Shown in pieces: positions 27,481-37,986 of a stretch of DNA of 48,974 nucleotides. A program made the position numbers and the translations under genes. Positions within the stretch are counted from its first letter, which is position 1. Each line of letters starts with the position of its first letter. The notes beneath the pieces were generated by a model that did no database searches, was not told where the DNA came from, and worked only from the letters and a program-made list of their open reading frames with translations. Source of the stretch: an uncultured Bacteroidota bacterium (lineage in GTDB: Bacteria > Bacteroidota > Bacteroidia > Flavobacteriales > Flavobacteriaceae); NCBI GenBank assembly GCA_903861155.1, contig CAIOTL010000213.1, positions 1 through 48,974 of the forward strand. The letters are read 5' to 3'.

Positions 27481-30400
27481 TTACTTCCCCAACATTTCCA
27501 TCAATTCCAGCGCTCTCCTTGTAGTTTTCACATTATCAAAAGTCAGCAAAAGGCGTAATCCTGCTGGTGTCTGTTTTTCTTTCATCACACAAATACTGCT
27601 GTTTTTTTGCACAAACTGTAGCATTTGATGAAAGCGTTTCGAGGTATAATAATCCGAGTTTTGATCAGCAACAAAATAGCCAATCATCTTGCCTTTTTTC
27701 ATTACCAATTTTTCTATTCCTACTTTGGTAGCAATCCATTTGATGCGAATGCTGTTCATTAAGGCAAGCGCTCGCGGTGGCATTGGACCAAAACGGTCAA
27801 TCAATTTATTTTGAAAAATAACCAATTCTTCTTCGTTTTTCACATTGCCCAATTCGTTATACAAACTCAAACGTTCCGTGACATTATTGATGTATTCATC
27901 TGAAAACAATAACTCAAAATCAGTGTCGATTTGAAGGTCTTTTACATATTCTTTCTCCACTCCACTATCTTCATTTTCATACAAATCCTTGAATTCGTTT
28001 TCCTTCAATTCATCGATGGCTTCGTTCATGATTTTTTGATAGGTTTCAAAACCAATTTCGTTGATGAAACCGCTTTGTTCACCACCCAATAAATCTCCGG
28101 CACCACGAATTTCTAAATCTTTCATGGCAATATTGAAACCGCTTCCCAATTCGGAAAATTGTTCCAAAGCCTGAATCCTTTTTCGAGCATCATCCGTCAT
28201 CGCCGAATACGGTGGACAAATAAAATAACAGAACGCTTTCTTGTTGCTACGCCCTACTCGACCGCGCATTTGGTGCAAATCGGAAAGACCAAAATTATTG
28301 GCATTATTGATGAAAATCGTATTCGCATTGGGAACGTCCAAACCGCTTTCGATAATGGTGGTTGCCACCAAAACATCGAATTCGCCATTCATAAAAGCCA
28401 ACATTAATTCCTCAAGTTTACTTCCATCCATTTGGCCGTGACCAATTCCCACTCTGGCATCGGGCACCAATCGCTGAATCATTCCAGCCACTTCCTTGAT
28501 GTTTTCAATTCGATTATTGACAAAGAAAGCCTGTCCGTTTCGCTGAATTTCATACGAAATCGCATCTCGAATTAGCTCTTCGCTAAAACCAACAACGTTC
28601 GTTTCTATAGGATAACGATTCGGTGGAGGTGTTGTAATTACAGATAAATCTCGCGCTGCCATCAACGAAAACTGCAAGGTTCTTGGGATTGGCGTTGCAG
28701 TTAATGTTAAAGTATCGACATTAGCAGCGATCGTTTTGAGTTTGTCTTTTACGTTGACACCGAATTTTTGTTCCTCATCCACAATCAACAAACCAAGGTC
28801 TTTGAAAACCACATTTTTGTTGACCAATTGATGCGTTCCAATGACAATATCGAGTTTGCCTTCTGCTAATAATTTTAAGGTTTCTGCTTTTTGTTTGGCG
28901 GTTCTAAAACGATTTAAATAACCCACAGAAACCGGCATTTCCTTCAACCTTTCGCTGAAAGTACGGTAATGTTGGTAGGCCAAAATCGTTGTGGGAACCA
29001 AAACCGCAACTTGTTTTGAGTTGTCAACTGCCTTGAAAGCGGCGCGAATGGCAACTTCGGTTTTTCCGAAACCAACATCTCCACAAACCAAGCGATCCAT
29101 CGGACGGTCGCTTTCCATATCGGCTTTGACTTCTGCCGTCGATTTGGTTTGATCAGGAGTATCTTCGTAGATGAACGAACTTTCTAATTCGTTTTGCAAA
29201 TAACTGTCAGGAGCAAACCTGAATCCTTTTTCCAATTTTCTTTTGGCATACAATTGAATCAAGTTGAACGCAATATGTTTGACGCGCGCCTTCGTTTTTT
29301 GCTTTAAAATTTTCCAGGCATTCGATCCGAGTTTGTAAATTTTGGGGGGAGTTCCTTCTTTTCCGTTATATTTCGAAATCTTGTAAAGTGAGTGAATGCT
29401 CACATAAACAATGTCGTTATCCGCATAAACGAGTTTTATGGCTTCCTGGGTTTTGCCTTCGACCTGAATTTTTTGCAATCCGCCAAATCTACCAATTCCG
29501 TGATCGATATGGGTTACATAATCGCCAACAGACAAAGTGGTCAATTCCTTTAAAGTGATATTTTGCTTCTTCGAAATAGTACTTTTGATGCTGAATTTAT
29601 GATAACGCTCAAAAATTTGATGATCGGTATAACAGGCAATTTGGTTTTCCTCGTCAATAAACCCTTGGTATAATGGCAATACGATTGTGTTGTACTGTTT
29701 TCGAATACTTTCGTGATTGGCTTCATCTAAACTTTCGAAGATGTCGTGAAACCGTTTGGCTTGATTTTCATTGGAACAAAACAAGTAGTTTTTGTACCCG
29801 TTGAAATGGTTGTCGTTCAAATTATCCAACAACAAATCGAATTGTTTGTTGAAAGAAGGCTGTGGTTTAATATGAAAATCGAATGCTTTTTTAATTTTAT
29901 AAATTGGCTTCGAACTCAATTCGACAAGGGAAAAATCAATACTTTCTTTGATGAATTCCGTTTGGTTCAAGAATAATTGTTCTGGTGCAACATGGTTTAC
30001 CGTAGCATTCAAGTTTTCGAAAATTTCACTGGCTTTGCCAAATAATTTGTCAAGTTTTGATAGAAGCAAGTCGGTATTCTGAATAAAAATAATGGTTTTT
30101 TCGTTGATATATTTTAAGAAACTTTCGCGATTTTCCTGAAAGAATTTATTTTCAACATTGGGAATTATCGTGATCTTCTTTTGCTTTTCGATTGAAAGTT
30201 GCGTTTCTATGTCAAAGCTTCGAATGCTGTCGATTTCATTACCAAAAAACTCGATTCGGTACGGATTATCATTCGAAAAAGAGAACACGTCGACAATTCC
30301 ACCACGAACCGAAAATTCTCCGGGTTCGGTAATAAAATCGACTCTTTTGAATTCGTATTCAAATAAAACTTCGTTGATAAAATCAATTGAAATCTTGTCG

Positions 30401-30843
30401 CCAATGGATACTTTCAGTGTGTTTTTGTCTAGTTCTTTTCGCGTTACCACTTTCTCGAAAAGTGCTTCGGGATAGGTGACTATAATTGCAGGTTTTTTTC
30501 GGGAATTAATACGGTTCAAGACTTCGGCACGAAGCAAAACATTCGCATTATCTGTATCTTCAATTTGGTAGGGACGACGGTACGAACCGGGATAAAAAAG
30601 CACATCATTCTCGCCAATCATTTGCTCCAAATCGTTCAAATAATAAGCGGCTTCTTCCTTGTCATTTAGGATAACTAAAAATGGTTTTTCGGCCTTTTTG
30701 AAAAGCGATTGTACAACAAATGAAAGCGAGGAACCTATTAATCCGTTGAGGTGGATTTTTTGTTCGGCTTGCTGTAAAATATCGATAATTTGCTTAACTT
30801 TTGGCGAATTATCGTAAATAGTATTTAAGTTTGTTTTACTCAA
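27481..30843 (-). CDS. mfd: transcription-repair coupling factor
   Basis: CarD-like region LSVGDYVTHIDHGIGRFGGLQKI, VCGDVGFGKTEVAIRAAFKA, IVDEEQKFGV, TLTATPIPRTLQFSL, IIESGLDVPNANTIFINNAN, DLHQMRGRVGRSN; TRCF C-terminal domain. Confidence 0.98.
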   Translation of the reverse strand: MSKTNLNTIYDNSPKVKQIIDILQQAEQKIHLNGLIGSSLSFVVQSLFKKAEKPFLVILNDKEEAAYYLNDLEQMIGENDVLFYPGSYRRPYQIEDTDNANVLLRAEVLNRINSRKKPAIIVTYPEALFEKVVTRKELDKNTLKVSIGDKISIDFINEVLFEYEFKRVDFITEPGEFSVRGGIVDVFSFSNDNPYRIEFFGNEIDSIRSFDIETQLSIEKQKKITIIPNVENKFFQENRESFLKYINEKTIIFIQNTDLLLSKLDKLFGKASEIFENLNATVNHVAPEQLFLNQTEFIKESIDFSLVELSSKPIYKIKKAFDFHIKPQPSFNKQFDLLLDNLNDNHFNGYKNYLFCSNENQAKRFHDIFESLDEANHESIRKQYNTIVLPLYQGFIDEENQIACYTDHQIFERYHKFSIKSTISKKQNITLKELTTLSVGDYVTHIDHGIGRFGGLQKIQVEGKTQEAIKLVYADNDIVYVSIHSLYKISKYNGKEGTPPKIYKLGSNAWKILKQKTKARVKHIAFNLIQLYAKRKLEKGFRFAPDSYLQNELESSFIYEDTPDQTKSTAEVKADMESDRPMDRLVCGDVGFGKTEVAIRAAFKAVDNSKQVAVLVPTTILAYQHYRTFSERLKEMPVSVGYLNRFRTAKQKAETLKLLAEGKLDIVIGTHQLVNKNVVFKDLGLLIVDEEQKFGVNVKDKLKTIAANVDTLTLTATPIPRTLQFSLMAARDLSVITTPPPNRYPIETNVVGFSEELIRDAISYEIQRNGQAFFVNNRIENIKEVAGMIQRLVPDARVGIGHGQMDGSKLEELMLAFMNGEFDVLVATTIIESGLDVPNANTIFINNANNFGLSDLHQMRGRVGRSNKKAFCYFICPPYSAMTDDARKRIQALEQFSELGSGFNIAMKDLEIRGAGDLLGGEQSGFINEIGFETYQKIMNEAIDELKENEFKDLYENEDSGVEKEYVKDLQIDTDFELLFSDEYINNVTERLSLYNELGNVKNEEELVIFQNKLIDRFGPMPPRALALMNSIRIKWIATKVGIEKLVMKKGKMIGYFVADQNSDYYTSKRFHQMLQFVQKNSSICVMKEKQTPAGLRLLLTFDNVKTTRRALELMEMLGK

Positions 30844-31438
30844 CGCGAGGGAGATTTGGATTTGGTTTCACATTGGGAATGGCTCTTGTGGTGTCCAACA
30901 TTTTTATTAAATCTGATTCTCCTGCTTCCATTGGAATTTTGCTTTTTTGAACGATTTTATCCATTTGATTTTGCAAGGAAACCAATTCTTCATTGATTTC
31001 CGTAACCAAAACAATGACTTTATGATCCGGAATATTCTCCAAATGAATAAACAAATCTAACATTCTCACTTTGGTAATAAGAGTCGAAATTCGACTTTTA
31101 ATTTGGGGTTTGTTGAAATCCAAAGGAATATTGTTGTTCAAATCCATCACTTTTTTGGAAAGTTCAGTTGATTTTTTTTGAAAAGCGCCAATAGTTTTCT
31201 TTGGTTTTTGATTTAATTCGGTCAAAAACAAACGCCATTCGCTCCATGTCAAAGTGTTGTTTTGGGAAGTTGAATTGATAGGATTTGTATTAAAAACCCA
31301 GCCCTTATCGATATTCGAAAAAATAATTTCTTTTTTTTTTATGTCTTTTTCGGTTTCAGCTACCCGCTTTTGTTTTTCGTTTTTACAAGAAAACAACGCA
31401 AAAGCTATAATAATGAGAATCGATAATTTGAATTTCAT
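30836..31438 (-). CDS. putative lipoprotein of unknown function
   Basis: Lipobox IAFALFSCKNEK; 8-nt overlap with the mfd start. Confidence 0.8.
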   Translation of the reverse strand: MKFKLSILIIIAFALFSCKNEKQKRVAETEKDIKKKEIIFSNIDKGWVFNTNPINSTSQNNTLTWSEWRLFLTELNQKPKKTIGAFQKKSTELSKKVMDLNNNIPLDFNKPQIKSRISTLITKVRMLDLFIHLENIPDHKVIVLVTEINEELVSLQNQMDKIVQKSKIPMEAGESDLIKMLDTTRAIPNVKPNPNLPRVE

Positions 31439-31660
31439 TTTTGAATAAATTAAGCTACAAAGTTACGAAGTAAATTTACAATTACGAATTTCAACATTAG
31501 AATAACAATCTAAACTATTGAAGCCCATATTTTTGATTATTAACCTCAAAAATTAAGAAATTCGGCGCAATTATTAATGTCCTTTTGCCGAATTTATCTC
31601 ATTTTTCGCGAAATTATCCTATTGGCGAAAACGTTATCTTTACATTTAAAAAGTATTCAA

Positions 31661-32614
31661 ATGAATCCTAAAATACTGATTATAGGTGCTTGCGGGCAAA
31701 TTGGCACAGAATTAACCCATAAACTTCGGCAATTATACGGAACCGAAAATGTCGTCGCCTCCGATATTCGCAAATTGAATAATGACATAGTCAATTCTGG
31801 CACTTTTGAAGTCGTGAATGCGCTCGATTTCAACCAGATTGAACATCTTGTCGAAGTGCATCACATCACCGACATTTATTTGATGGCGGCATTACTATCG
31901 GCAACAGCTGAAAAAAACCCTGCATTTGCTTGGGATTTGAATATGAATTCATTGTTTCACGTTCTAAATTTGGCGAAAGCCAATAAAATAAAAAAAATTT
32001 TCTGGCCATCGAGTATCGCTGTTTTTGGACCAACAACACCCAACGAAAACACTCCACAATTTACGATTACCGAGCCTTCAACTGTTTATGGAATCAGCAA
32101 ACTATCTGGCGAAAGATGGTGCGAATATTACCATACTCATTTTGGTGTTGATGTGCGAAGTGTGCGCTATCCTGGGTTAATTAGTTGGTCAACTCCTCCT
32201 GGTGGCGGAACGACGGATTATGCAGTGGACATTTATCATAAGGCCTTGATTTACAAAAAATACGAATGCTTTTTATCCTCAGAAACCAAAATGCCAATGA
32301 TGTATATGGACGACGCTATTGATGCAACTATTCGAATTATGCAAGCTCCGTCTGAACAAATCAAGATTCGCTCTTCTTATAATTTGGCGGCGATGAGCTT
32401 CACACCAACCCAAATTGCAGCCGAAATCAAGAAAAATATTCCTGATTTTACTGTTTCATTTATTCCTGACTTTCGTCAAAAAATAGCTGACAGTTGGCCA
32501 GCCAGCATTGATGATAGCCGTGCGAGGGAAGATTGGAACTGGCATCATGAGTTCAACTTGGAAAGTATGACCTTGGAAATGTTACAGCATTTGGAAGATT
32601 CCCACAAAAAATAA
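31661..32614 (+). CDS. NAD-dependent epimerase/dehydratase (L-threonine 3-dehydrogenase-like SDR)
   Basis: ILIIGACGQIGTEL, YGISKLSGERWCEYY, SVRYPGLISWSTPPGGGTTDYAVDIYHKAL, MPMMYMDDAI. ATG 31661 preferred. Confidence 0.92.
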   Translation: MNPKILIIGACGQIGTELTHKLRQLYGTENVVASDIRKLNNDIVNSGTFEVVNALDFNQIEHLVEVHHITDIYLMAALLSATAEKNPAFAWDLNMNSLFHVLNLAKANKIKKIFWPSSIAVFGPTTPNENTPQFTITEPSTVYGISKLSGERWCEYYHTHFGVDVRSVRYPGLISWSTPPGGGTTDYAVDIYHKALIYKKYECFLSSETKMPMMYMDDAIDATIRIMQAPSEQIKIRSSYNLAAMSFTPTQIAAEIKKNIPDFTVSFIPDFRQKIADSWPASIDDSRAREDWNWHHEFNLESMTLEMLQHLEDSHKK

Positions 32615-32620
32615 AATCAA

Positions 32621-32653
32621 AAAAAAGTCTAGTTTATAAAGCTAGACTTTTTT
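32621..32653. terminator. bidirectional Rho-independent terminator
   Basis: AAAAAAGTCTAG-tttataaag-CTAGACTTTTTT, 12-bp perfect stem between convergent genes. Confidence 0.9.
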
Positions 32654-32668
32654 GGTTTCCATAAAAAA

Positions 32669-34543
32669 CTATTTCAATTCATAAACATTATTCTCTCTTT
32701 TCACGTCTGCCATTAATCCGCTTGGGTCGATGGTTATATTCTTGATGGTGTTTATTGGCTTAGAAATGCTGAATTCATAAGTTGGATATGCCCAAGCCCA
32801 ATCGCTCAAGATCTTTCTTTTAATCTCAGTATTGGGATTTTCTTTCTCAAAACTCATCATCCGCAACGGAATGTAGAAACTTTCTTTTGTACCATCGGTA
32901 TATTCAACCAAAACATCAATAGGCATTGGCATTCTGCCGATTCTTTCTATCGTAATTGCCGTTTTGTCGATACCATCTTTTACTTCCTTGATTCCATAAT
33001 CAATCGTGTTGGTGGTTTCCGTCCAATCGGTTAAATACCAATCCAAGTTGGCTCCCGAAACTCGTTCGGCACTTCTCTTGATATCATTTGGCGTTGGGTG
33101 CTTGAATTTAAAATCCTGGAAATATCTTTTGAGAGTTTTTATTGTATTTTCCTTCCCAATCAAATACTCTAATTGCGACAAGAAAATACTACCCTTGTAA
33201 TACGAAGAAATAGAATACGACCAGTTTTCGTCATAACGGTCGCCCTGCGTACTTTGCGGTTGTTCCTTTCCTGATTCTACCAAATAATTGTAGGCTAAAT
33301 AAGTTTTTTCGAATGGGTTCCCCTCTTTTTTGATAGCTATTTCATTCAGTGCCAAATATTCGATGTAGGTTGCAAAACCCTCATCCATCCAAGGATGTTT
33401 TGATTCATTGGAAGCCAAAACGTGCTGAAACCACGAATGTGCCAATTCATGCGGTGCCGATTTTAACATTCCTTCCGTAGTCCCATTTCCTAATATCAAT
33501 GTGCACATTGCGTATTCCATTCCGCCATCGCCCCCTTGTATAAATGAATATTGTTTATACGGATAATTACCGACGGTTTTGTTGTAAAAATCCATCACTT
33601 TAACCATTAGAGGTTCTAGCTTTTTCCAATTTTCTATAACTGATGGTGTATTTTTATAAAGGAAATGCAAATCGACATTATTAGGTCCTTTGACTATATC
33701 GTGAAGATAATTTTTGTCGGCAGCCCAAGCAAAATCATGTACCATTGGCGCTATAAAATGCCAAGTCAGCGTTTTGGTTTTCTTTGGATACACCACATTA
33801 ATTCCTGCATCTTGATAGCCGTGACCTATTTCATTTGGGTTTTGCAAATAACCGCTTCCCCCCAAAACATAGGTTGCATCGATGGTGATTTTTAGATCGA
33901 AATTTCCCCAAACACCGTGAAATTCTCTAGCAATATAGGGATCGGCGTGCCAACCTTCGAAATCAAATTCAGCTATTTTTGGATACCATTGCGCCATTGA
34001 CAATTCAACTCCTTCGGCATTATTTCTGCCGGAACGACGAATTTGAACCGGGACTTGCCCGTCAAAATCTAATGTAAATATGGTTTTCGAATTGGGTAAA
34101 ATAGGTTTTGCCAAAGTCACTTCGAGAATGGTTCCAATGGTTTTTGCAACTGCAGTTTCTCCATCTTGCTTGAAATTTGTAATCTTCAAATAGCCAATTT
34201 CATTGGGTTTTAAGGTCTTGATTCGACTTTCTTTTACGACTTTGTCTCCCACTTTTATCTTATTGAACATTCTGGAGTCCGGATCTTTGATGCTTTGGAT
34301 TCTGGCATCCATTTCACTTCCAGGCTGAAAAGCATTATTAAACAAATGATAAAAAACACGTTTTAATGTATCAGGAGAATTATTGGTATATACCAATTCT
34401 TGTTTTCCATGGTATTGATAATTTTTCACGTCCATAACAACATCCATTTTATAGTCGACGTGTTGTTGCCAATAGGCAGCACTTTGAGCCCAAATATTGA
34501 CAAAATTCAAGAAAACAAACGAAAGTAAAAATATCTTTTTCAT
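32669..34543 (-). CDS. M1 family metallopeptidase with signal peptide
   Basis: Zinc-binding HELAHSWFQH plus downstream E (WMDEGFATYIEYL); GGMEYAMCTL. Start at MKKIFLLSF (34543). Confidence 0.93.
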   Translation of the reverse strand: MKKIFLLSFVFLNFVNIWAQSAAYWQQHVDYKMDVVMDVKNYQYHGKQELVYTNNSPDTLKRVFYHLFNNAFQPGSEMDARIQSIKDPDSRMFNKIKVGDKVVKESRIKTLKPNEIGYLKITNFKQDGETAVAKTIGTILEVTLAKPILPNSKTIFTLDFDGQVPVQIRRSGRNNAEGVELSMAQWYPKIAEFDFEGWHADPYIAREFHGVWGNFDLKITIDATYVLGGSGYLQNPNEIGHGYQDAGINVVYPKKTKTLTWHFIAPMVHDFAWAADKNYLHDIVKGPNNVDLHFLYKNTPSVIENWKKLEPLMVKVMDFYNKTVGNYPYKQYSFIQGGDGGMEYAMCTLILGNGTTEGMLKSAPHELAHSWFQHVLASNESKHPWMDEGFATYIEYLALNEIAIKKEGNPFEKTYLAYNYLVESGKEQPQSTQGDRYDENWSYSISSYYKGSIFLSQLEYLIGKENTIKTLKRYFQDFKFKHPTPNDIKRSAERVSGANLDWYLTDWTETTNTIDYGIKEVKDGIDKTAITIERIGRMPMPIDVLVEYTDGTKESFYIPLRMMSFEKENPNTEIKRKILSDWAWAYPTYEFSISKPINTIKNITIDPSGLMADVKRENNVYELK

Positions 34544-34633
34544 AAGAGAGAATATGAAAAAACAGAAATTCAAGATTTCCGTTTTTATTATTTAGGATTT
34601 AAAAAGCGTGTTCCCTTGCGTCGGAAAAACTAT

Positions 34634-35491
34634 TTATAGAATTTCATCACAACGAAAAACTTCTTTTAAACGAATACCTACTTCCGTTTTTTCAACTGTT
34701 ATAATTTGATTATGCGCATCATGTTCTAAAAATAAATAGTAATTCTTCTCAGCAGCTGCATTAAGGAATTTTGCTTTTTCGGGCATTGTCAATAACGGTC
34801 TTGTGTCATAACCCATCACATACGGAATAGGAACGTGGCCGGCAGTCGCCAATAAATCAGCGCAAAAAACAATTGTTTTATCCTGATATTTGATATGTGG
34901 AATCATCATTTTTTCAGTATGGCCGTTTACAAATAAAATCCCGAAATCAAGTTCCGATTGCTCCGCAAAATCACCTTCTGGAAGCTTCAAAAAATTCAAT
35001 TGTCCACTTTCTTGAATTGGCAAAATGTTTTCCGAAAGAAACGATGCTTTTTCACGAGGATTGGGTTGTGTTGCCCATTCCCAGTGGTTTTCATTGGTCC
35101 AATATTTAGTATTTTTAAAAGCCACTTCATATCCTGTTTTGTCTTTATTCCATTGAACACTTCCACCGCAGTGGTCAAAATGGAAATGTGTCAAAAAAAC
35201 GTCAGTAATATCATCGCGATGAAAACCATATTTTGTCAATGATTTATCGATGGAATGCGTTCCCCATAGCGAATAATAGCCAAAAAACTTCTCGGATTGC
35301 TTGTTACCCATTCCGTTATCTATCAAAATCAGGCGATTCCCATCTTCGATTAGCAAACATCTGGCAGCAAGATCAATTAAGTTTTTTTCATCAGCAGGAT
35401 TGGTTTTGTTCCAAATTGTTTTTGGCACGACGCCAAACATTGCTCCGCCATCAAGCTTAAAATTGCCGGTTTCAATAGGATATAGTTTCAT
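34634..35491 (-). CDS. MBL fold metallohydrolase
   Basis: TDVFLTHFHFDHCGGSV motif, LLIDNGMG-like segment, VNGHTEKMMIPHI. Start at MKLYPIETG (35491). Confidence 0.92.
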   Translation of the reverse strand: MKLYPIETGNFKLDGGAMFGVVPKTIWNKTNPADEKNLIDLAARCLLIEDGNRLILIDNGMGNKQSEKFFGYYSLWGTHSIDKSLTKYGFHRDDITDVFLTHFHFDHCGGSVQWNKDKTGYEVAFKNTKYWTNENHWEWATQPNPREKASFLSENILPIQESGQLNFLKLPEGDFAEQSELDFGILFVNGHTEKMMIPHIKYQDKTIVFCADLLATAGHVPIPYVMGYDTRPLLTMPEKAKFLNAAAEKNYYLFLEHDAHNQIITVEKTEVGIRLKEVFRCDEIL

Positions 35492-35600
35492 AAATTGTTT
35501 TGTGTAATCAATAGAAAACAAAGTTAGCGAATACATCTACTTATTTAAGAAGCCAAATCAACTTTTTCTATCCAGTCATAGTTATAAAAATGTTATATGT

Positions 35601-35631
35601 TTGACAAAAAGGTGAAATTGTAATATCTTTG
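35601..35631 (+). promoter_or_regulatory. Bacteroidota-type promoter for the suf operon
   Basis: TTG (35601-35603), then 20 nt, then TATCTTTG (35624-35631), 30 nt upstream of the sufA ATG. Confidence 0.7.
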
Positions 35632-35636
35632 TGCTC

Positions 35637-35658
35637 TATTTAGACAAATTCTATATAA
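35637..35658. promoter_or_regulatory. palindromic operator-like motif TATTTAGACAAATTCTATATAA (sufA copy)
   Basis: Nearly identical to 42279-42300 upstream of sufS: TATTTAGA[C/A]AAATTCTA[T/A]ATAA; lies between the -7 element and the ATG. Confidence 0.65.
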
Positions 35659-35661
35659 GCT

Positions 35662-35991
35662 ATGATTAAAGTTTCTGATACTGCCAAAAAGAAAATCATC
35701 GATTTAATGAAAGACGATGGTTTTGATGCCGCAATTGACTACGTGAGAGTAGGTGTGAAAAGCGGCGGATGCTCTGGATTATCTTACGATTTGAAGTTTG
35801 ACAAAAACAAAGGTGAAGACGATAAAATTTTCGTGGATAACGAAATTACCATCGCCGTAGAGAAAAAATCGTTTCTCTATTTAGCTGGAACAATTCTCGA
35901 ATTCTCGGGAGGATTGAACGGAAAAGGGTTCGTTTTCAACAACCCGAATGCAAGCAGAACTTGTGGTTGCGGAGAATCATTCTCACTTTAG
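35662..35991 (+). CDS. sufA: A-type iron-sulfur cluster assembly protein (SufA/IscA/HesB)
   Basis: VRVGVKSGGCSGLSYDL and GFVFNNPNASRTCGCGESFSL (conserved Cys, CGCG). Confidence 0.93.
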   Translation: MIKVSDTAKKKIIDLMKDDGFDAAIDYVRVGVKSGGCSGLSYDLKFDKNKGEDDKIFVDNEITIAVEKKSFLYLAGTILEFSGGLNGKGFVFNNPNASRTCGCGESFSL

Positions 35992-36063
35992 TCTAATGTC
36001 AAAAGTTATCAAGTCGAAAGGCTCGTAATGACTTTAAAACTTTAGACTTTAAAACTTTAAGAC
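35991..36063. repeat. degenerate CTTTAAAA-type repeat in the sufA-sufB junction
   Basis: gtctaatgtcaaaagttatcaagtcgaaaggctcgtaatgactttaaaactttagactttaaaactttaagac; ends 6 nt before the sufB ATG. Confidence 0.6.
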
Positions 36064-36069
36064 AAAATT

Positions 36070-37518
36070 ATGTCAAAATACACGGAAGACCATTTACGAG
36101 TTGAACTCGAAAGCAAAGAATACGAGTACGGATTTTATACGGATATCGAATCGGATACTTTTCCTATAGGTTTGAACGAAGACATTGTTCGCGCCATTTC
36201 CCACAGAAAAGAAGAACCACAATGGATGACCGATTGGCGCATCGAGGCTTTTCGTGCTTGGGAATTGATGACCGAGCCGATATGGGCCAATGTGCATTAT
36301 CCCAAACCTGATTTTCAAGCCATTTCTTATTATTCTGCTCCAAAAGCTATTGATCCTAATAAATCATTAGACGATGTGGATCCTGAACTTTTAGAAATGT
36401 ATAAAAAGTTAGGAATATCTGTTGATGAGCAAAAAATGATGAATAATGTTGCTATGGATATTGTAGTTGATTCCGTTTCAGTAGCAACCACATTCAAGAA
36501 GACCCTGAACGAAAAAGGAATTATTTTCTGCTCTATTTCAGAAGCCATTCGAGAACATCCTGAATTGGTTCGTAAACATCTAGGCACCGTTGTTCCTCAA
36601 AAAGATAATTTTTATGCTGCATTAAATTCCGCTGTTTTCTCTGACGGAAGTTTCTGTTATATTCCAAAAGGCGTTCGTTGCCCAATGGAACTTTCGACTT
36701 ATTTCCGTATCAATCAAGCCGGAACCGGACAGTTTGAAAGAACATTACTCATTGCAGATGAAGGTAGTTACGTATCCTATCTTGAAGGTTGTACGGCACC
36801 GAGTCGTGACGAAAACCAATTGCACGCTGCGGTTGTGGAACTCATTGCAATGGATGACGCCGAAATTAAATATTCGACCGTTCAAAACTGGTATCCTGGA
36901 AACAAGGAAGGAAAAGGTGGCGTTTTCAATTTTGTGACCAAAAGAGGTTTGTGCAAGAAAAACGCAAAAATTTCTTGGACACAAGTCGAAACCGGTTCCG
37001 CTGTAACTTGGAAATATCCTTCTTGTATCTTGAAAGGCGACAATTCGGTTGGCGAATTTTATTCAATTGCCGTAACCAATAATTTCCAACAAGCTGATAC
37101 AGGAACCAAAATGATTCACCTTGGAAAAAACACAAAATCAACAATTATATCCAAAGGAATTTCTGCAGGAAAATCACATAATAGTTATAGAGGATTGGTA
37201 AAAGTTGGTCCAAATGCAGATAATGCAAGGAACTTTTCACAATGTGATTCGCTTTTAATGGGAAATAATTGTAGCGCCAATACATTTCCATACATCGAAA
37301 GCAAAAATTCGTCTGCCAAAATAGAACATGAAGCCACGACGAGTAAAATTGGCGAAGACCAAGTTTTCTATTGCAACCAACGTGGAATTCCAACCGAGAA
37401 AGCAATTGCCTTAATCGTAAACGGTTTCAGCAAAGATGTTTTAAACAAATTGCCAATGGAATTTGCTGTGGAAGCACAGAAATTATTGGAGATTAGTTTA
37501 GAAGGTTCGGTAGGATAA
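36070..37518 (+). CDS. sufB: Fe-S cluster assembly protein SufB
   Basis: [75 protein letters not shown]. Confidence 0.98.
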   Translation: MSKYTEDHLRVELESKEYEYGFYTDIESDTFPIGLNEDIVRAISHRKEEPQWMTDWRIEAFRAWELMTEPIWANVHYPKPDFQAISYYSAPKAIDPNKSLDDVDPELLEMYKKLGISVDEQKMMNNVAMDIVVDSVSVATTFKKTLNEKGIIFCSISEAIREHPELVRKHLGTVVPQKDNFYAALNSAVFSDGSFCYIPKGVRCPMELSTYFRINQAGTGQFERTLLIADEGSYVSYLEGCTAPSRDENQLHAAVVELIAMDDAEIKYSTVQNWYPGNKEGKGGVFNFVTKRGLCKKNAKISWTQVETGSAVTWKYPSCILKGDNSVGEFYSIAVTNNFQQADTGTKMIHLGKNTKSTIISKGISAGKSHNSYRGLVKVGPNADNARNFSQCDSLLMGNNCSANTFPYIESKNSSAKIEHEATTSKIGEDQVFYCNQRGIPTEKAIALIVNGFSKDVLNKLPMEFAVEAQKLLEISLEGSVG

Positions 37519-37524
37519 AAACTG

Positions 37525-37595
37525 GTTTAAAGTTTAAGGCTTAAAGTTGCGTAACCGGTATCAATTAGTAACTTTTAACAAAGAAAACTTTAAAC
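37525..37595. repeat. GTTTAAAG/CTTTAAAC palindromic repeat (sufB-downstream copy)
   Basis: Left arm gtttaaagtttaaggcttaaagtt (37525-37548), right arm aacttttaacaaagaaaactttaaac (37570-37595); ends 8 nt before the ATG at 37604. Confidence 0.75.
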
Positions 37596-37603
37596 TAAAT
37601 AAT

Positions 37604-37979
37604 ATGGCAACAATTACTCGATTTGAAGATTTAGAAATTTGGACTAGCCAAGGAAATTCATATCATAAGTATTGAAACCGAATTAAAAAATGATTTTAGA
37701 TTTAGAGATCAAATAAAAACATCATCTGGATCAGTAATGGACAACATTGCAGAAGGATTTGAAAGAAATGGAAATTTAGAATTTAGACAATTTTTGTCAA
37801 TTGCTAAAGGTTCGACTGGAGAATCCCGATCACAATTATACAGAGTTTTGGATTTCAATTATATCAATGACGAAATGTTCAATATTTTAAGAATAGATCA
37901 CGAGAATTTAAGCGGAAAAATAAACAATTTTATATCATATTTAAACAAGAAAGATTTTAAAGGCACTAAGTTTCAGTAA
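37604..37979 (+). pseudogene. frameshifted four-helix-bundle (S23/23S rRNA-IVP-like) protein gene
   Basis: Frame 1 from 37604: [23 protein letters not shown]. Frame shift near 37643-37645 restores [75 protein letters not shown]..., the characteristic family sequence. Total length 376 nt = 3n+1. Confidence 0.88.
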
Positions 37980-37986
37980 ACACGAG

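Noticed and set aside
28159-28441. Plus-strand ORFs inside mfd
   Set aside because: Antisense to a highly conserved helicase region; typical shadow ORFs.
31604-31613. TTTCGCGAAA palindrome upstream of the epimerase
   Set aside because: Short 10-bp palindrome with no second copy noticed in the window; could be chance.
37604-37979. Four-helix-bundle gene as the Avd accessory protein of a diversity-generating retroelement
   Set aside because: No reverse transcriptase, template repeat or variable repeat is seen anywhere in the window.
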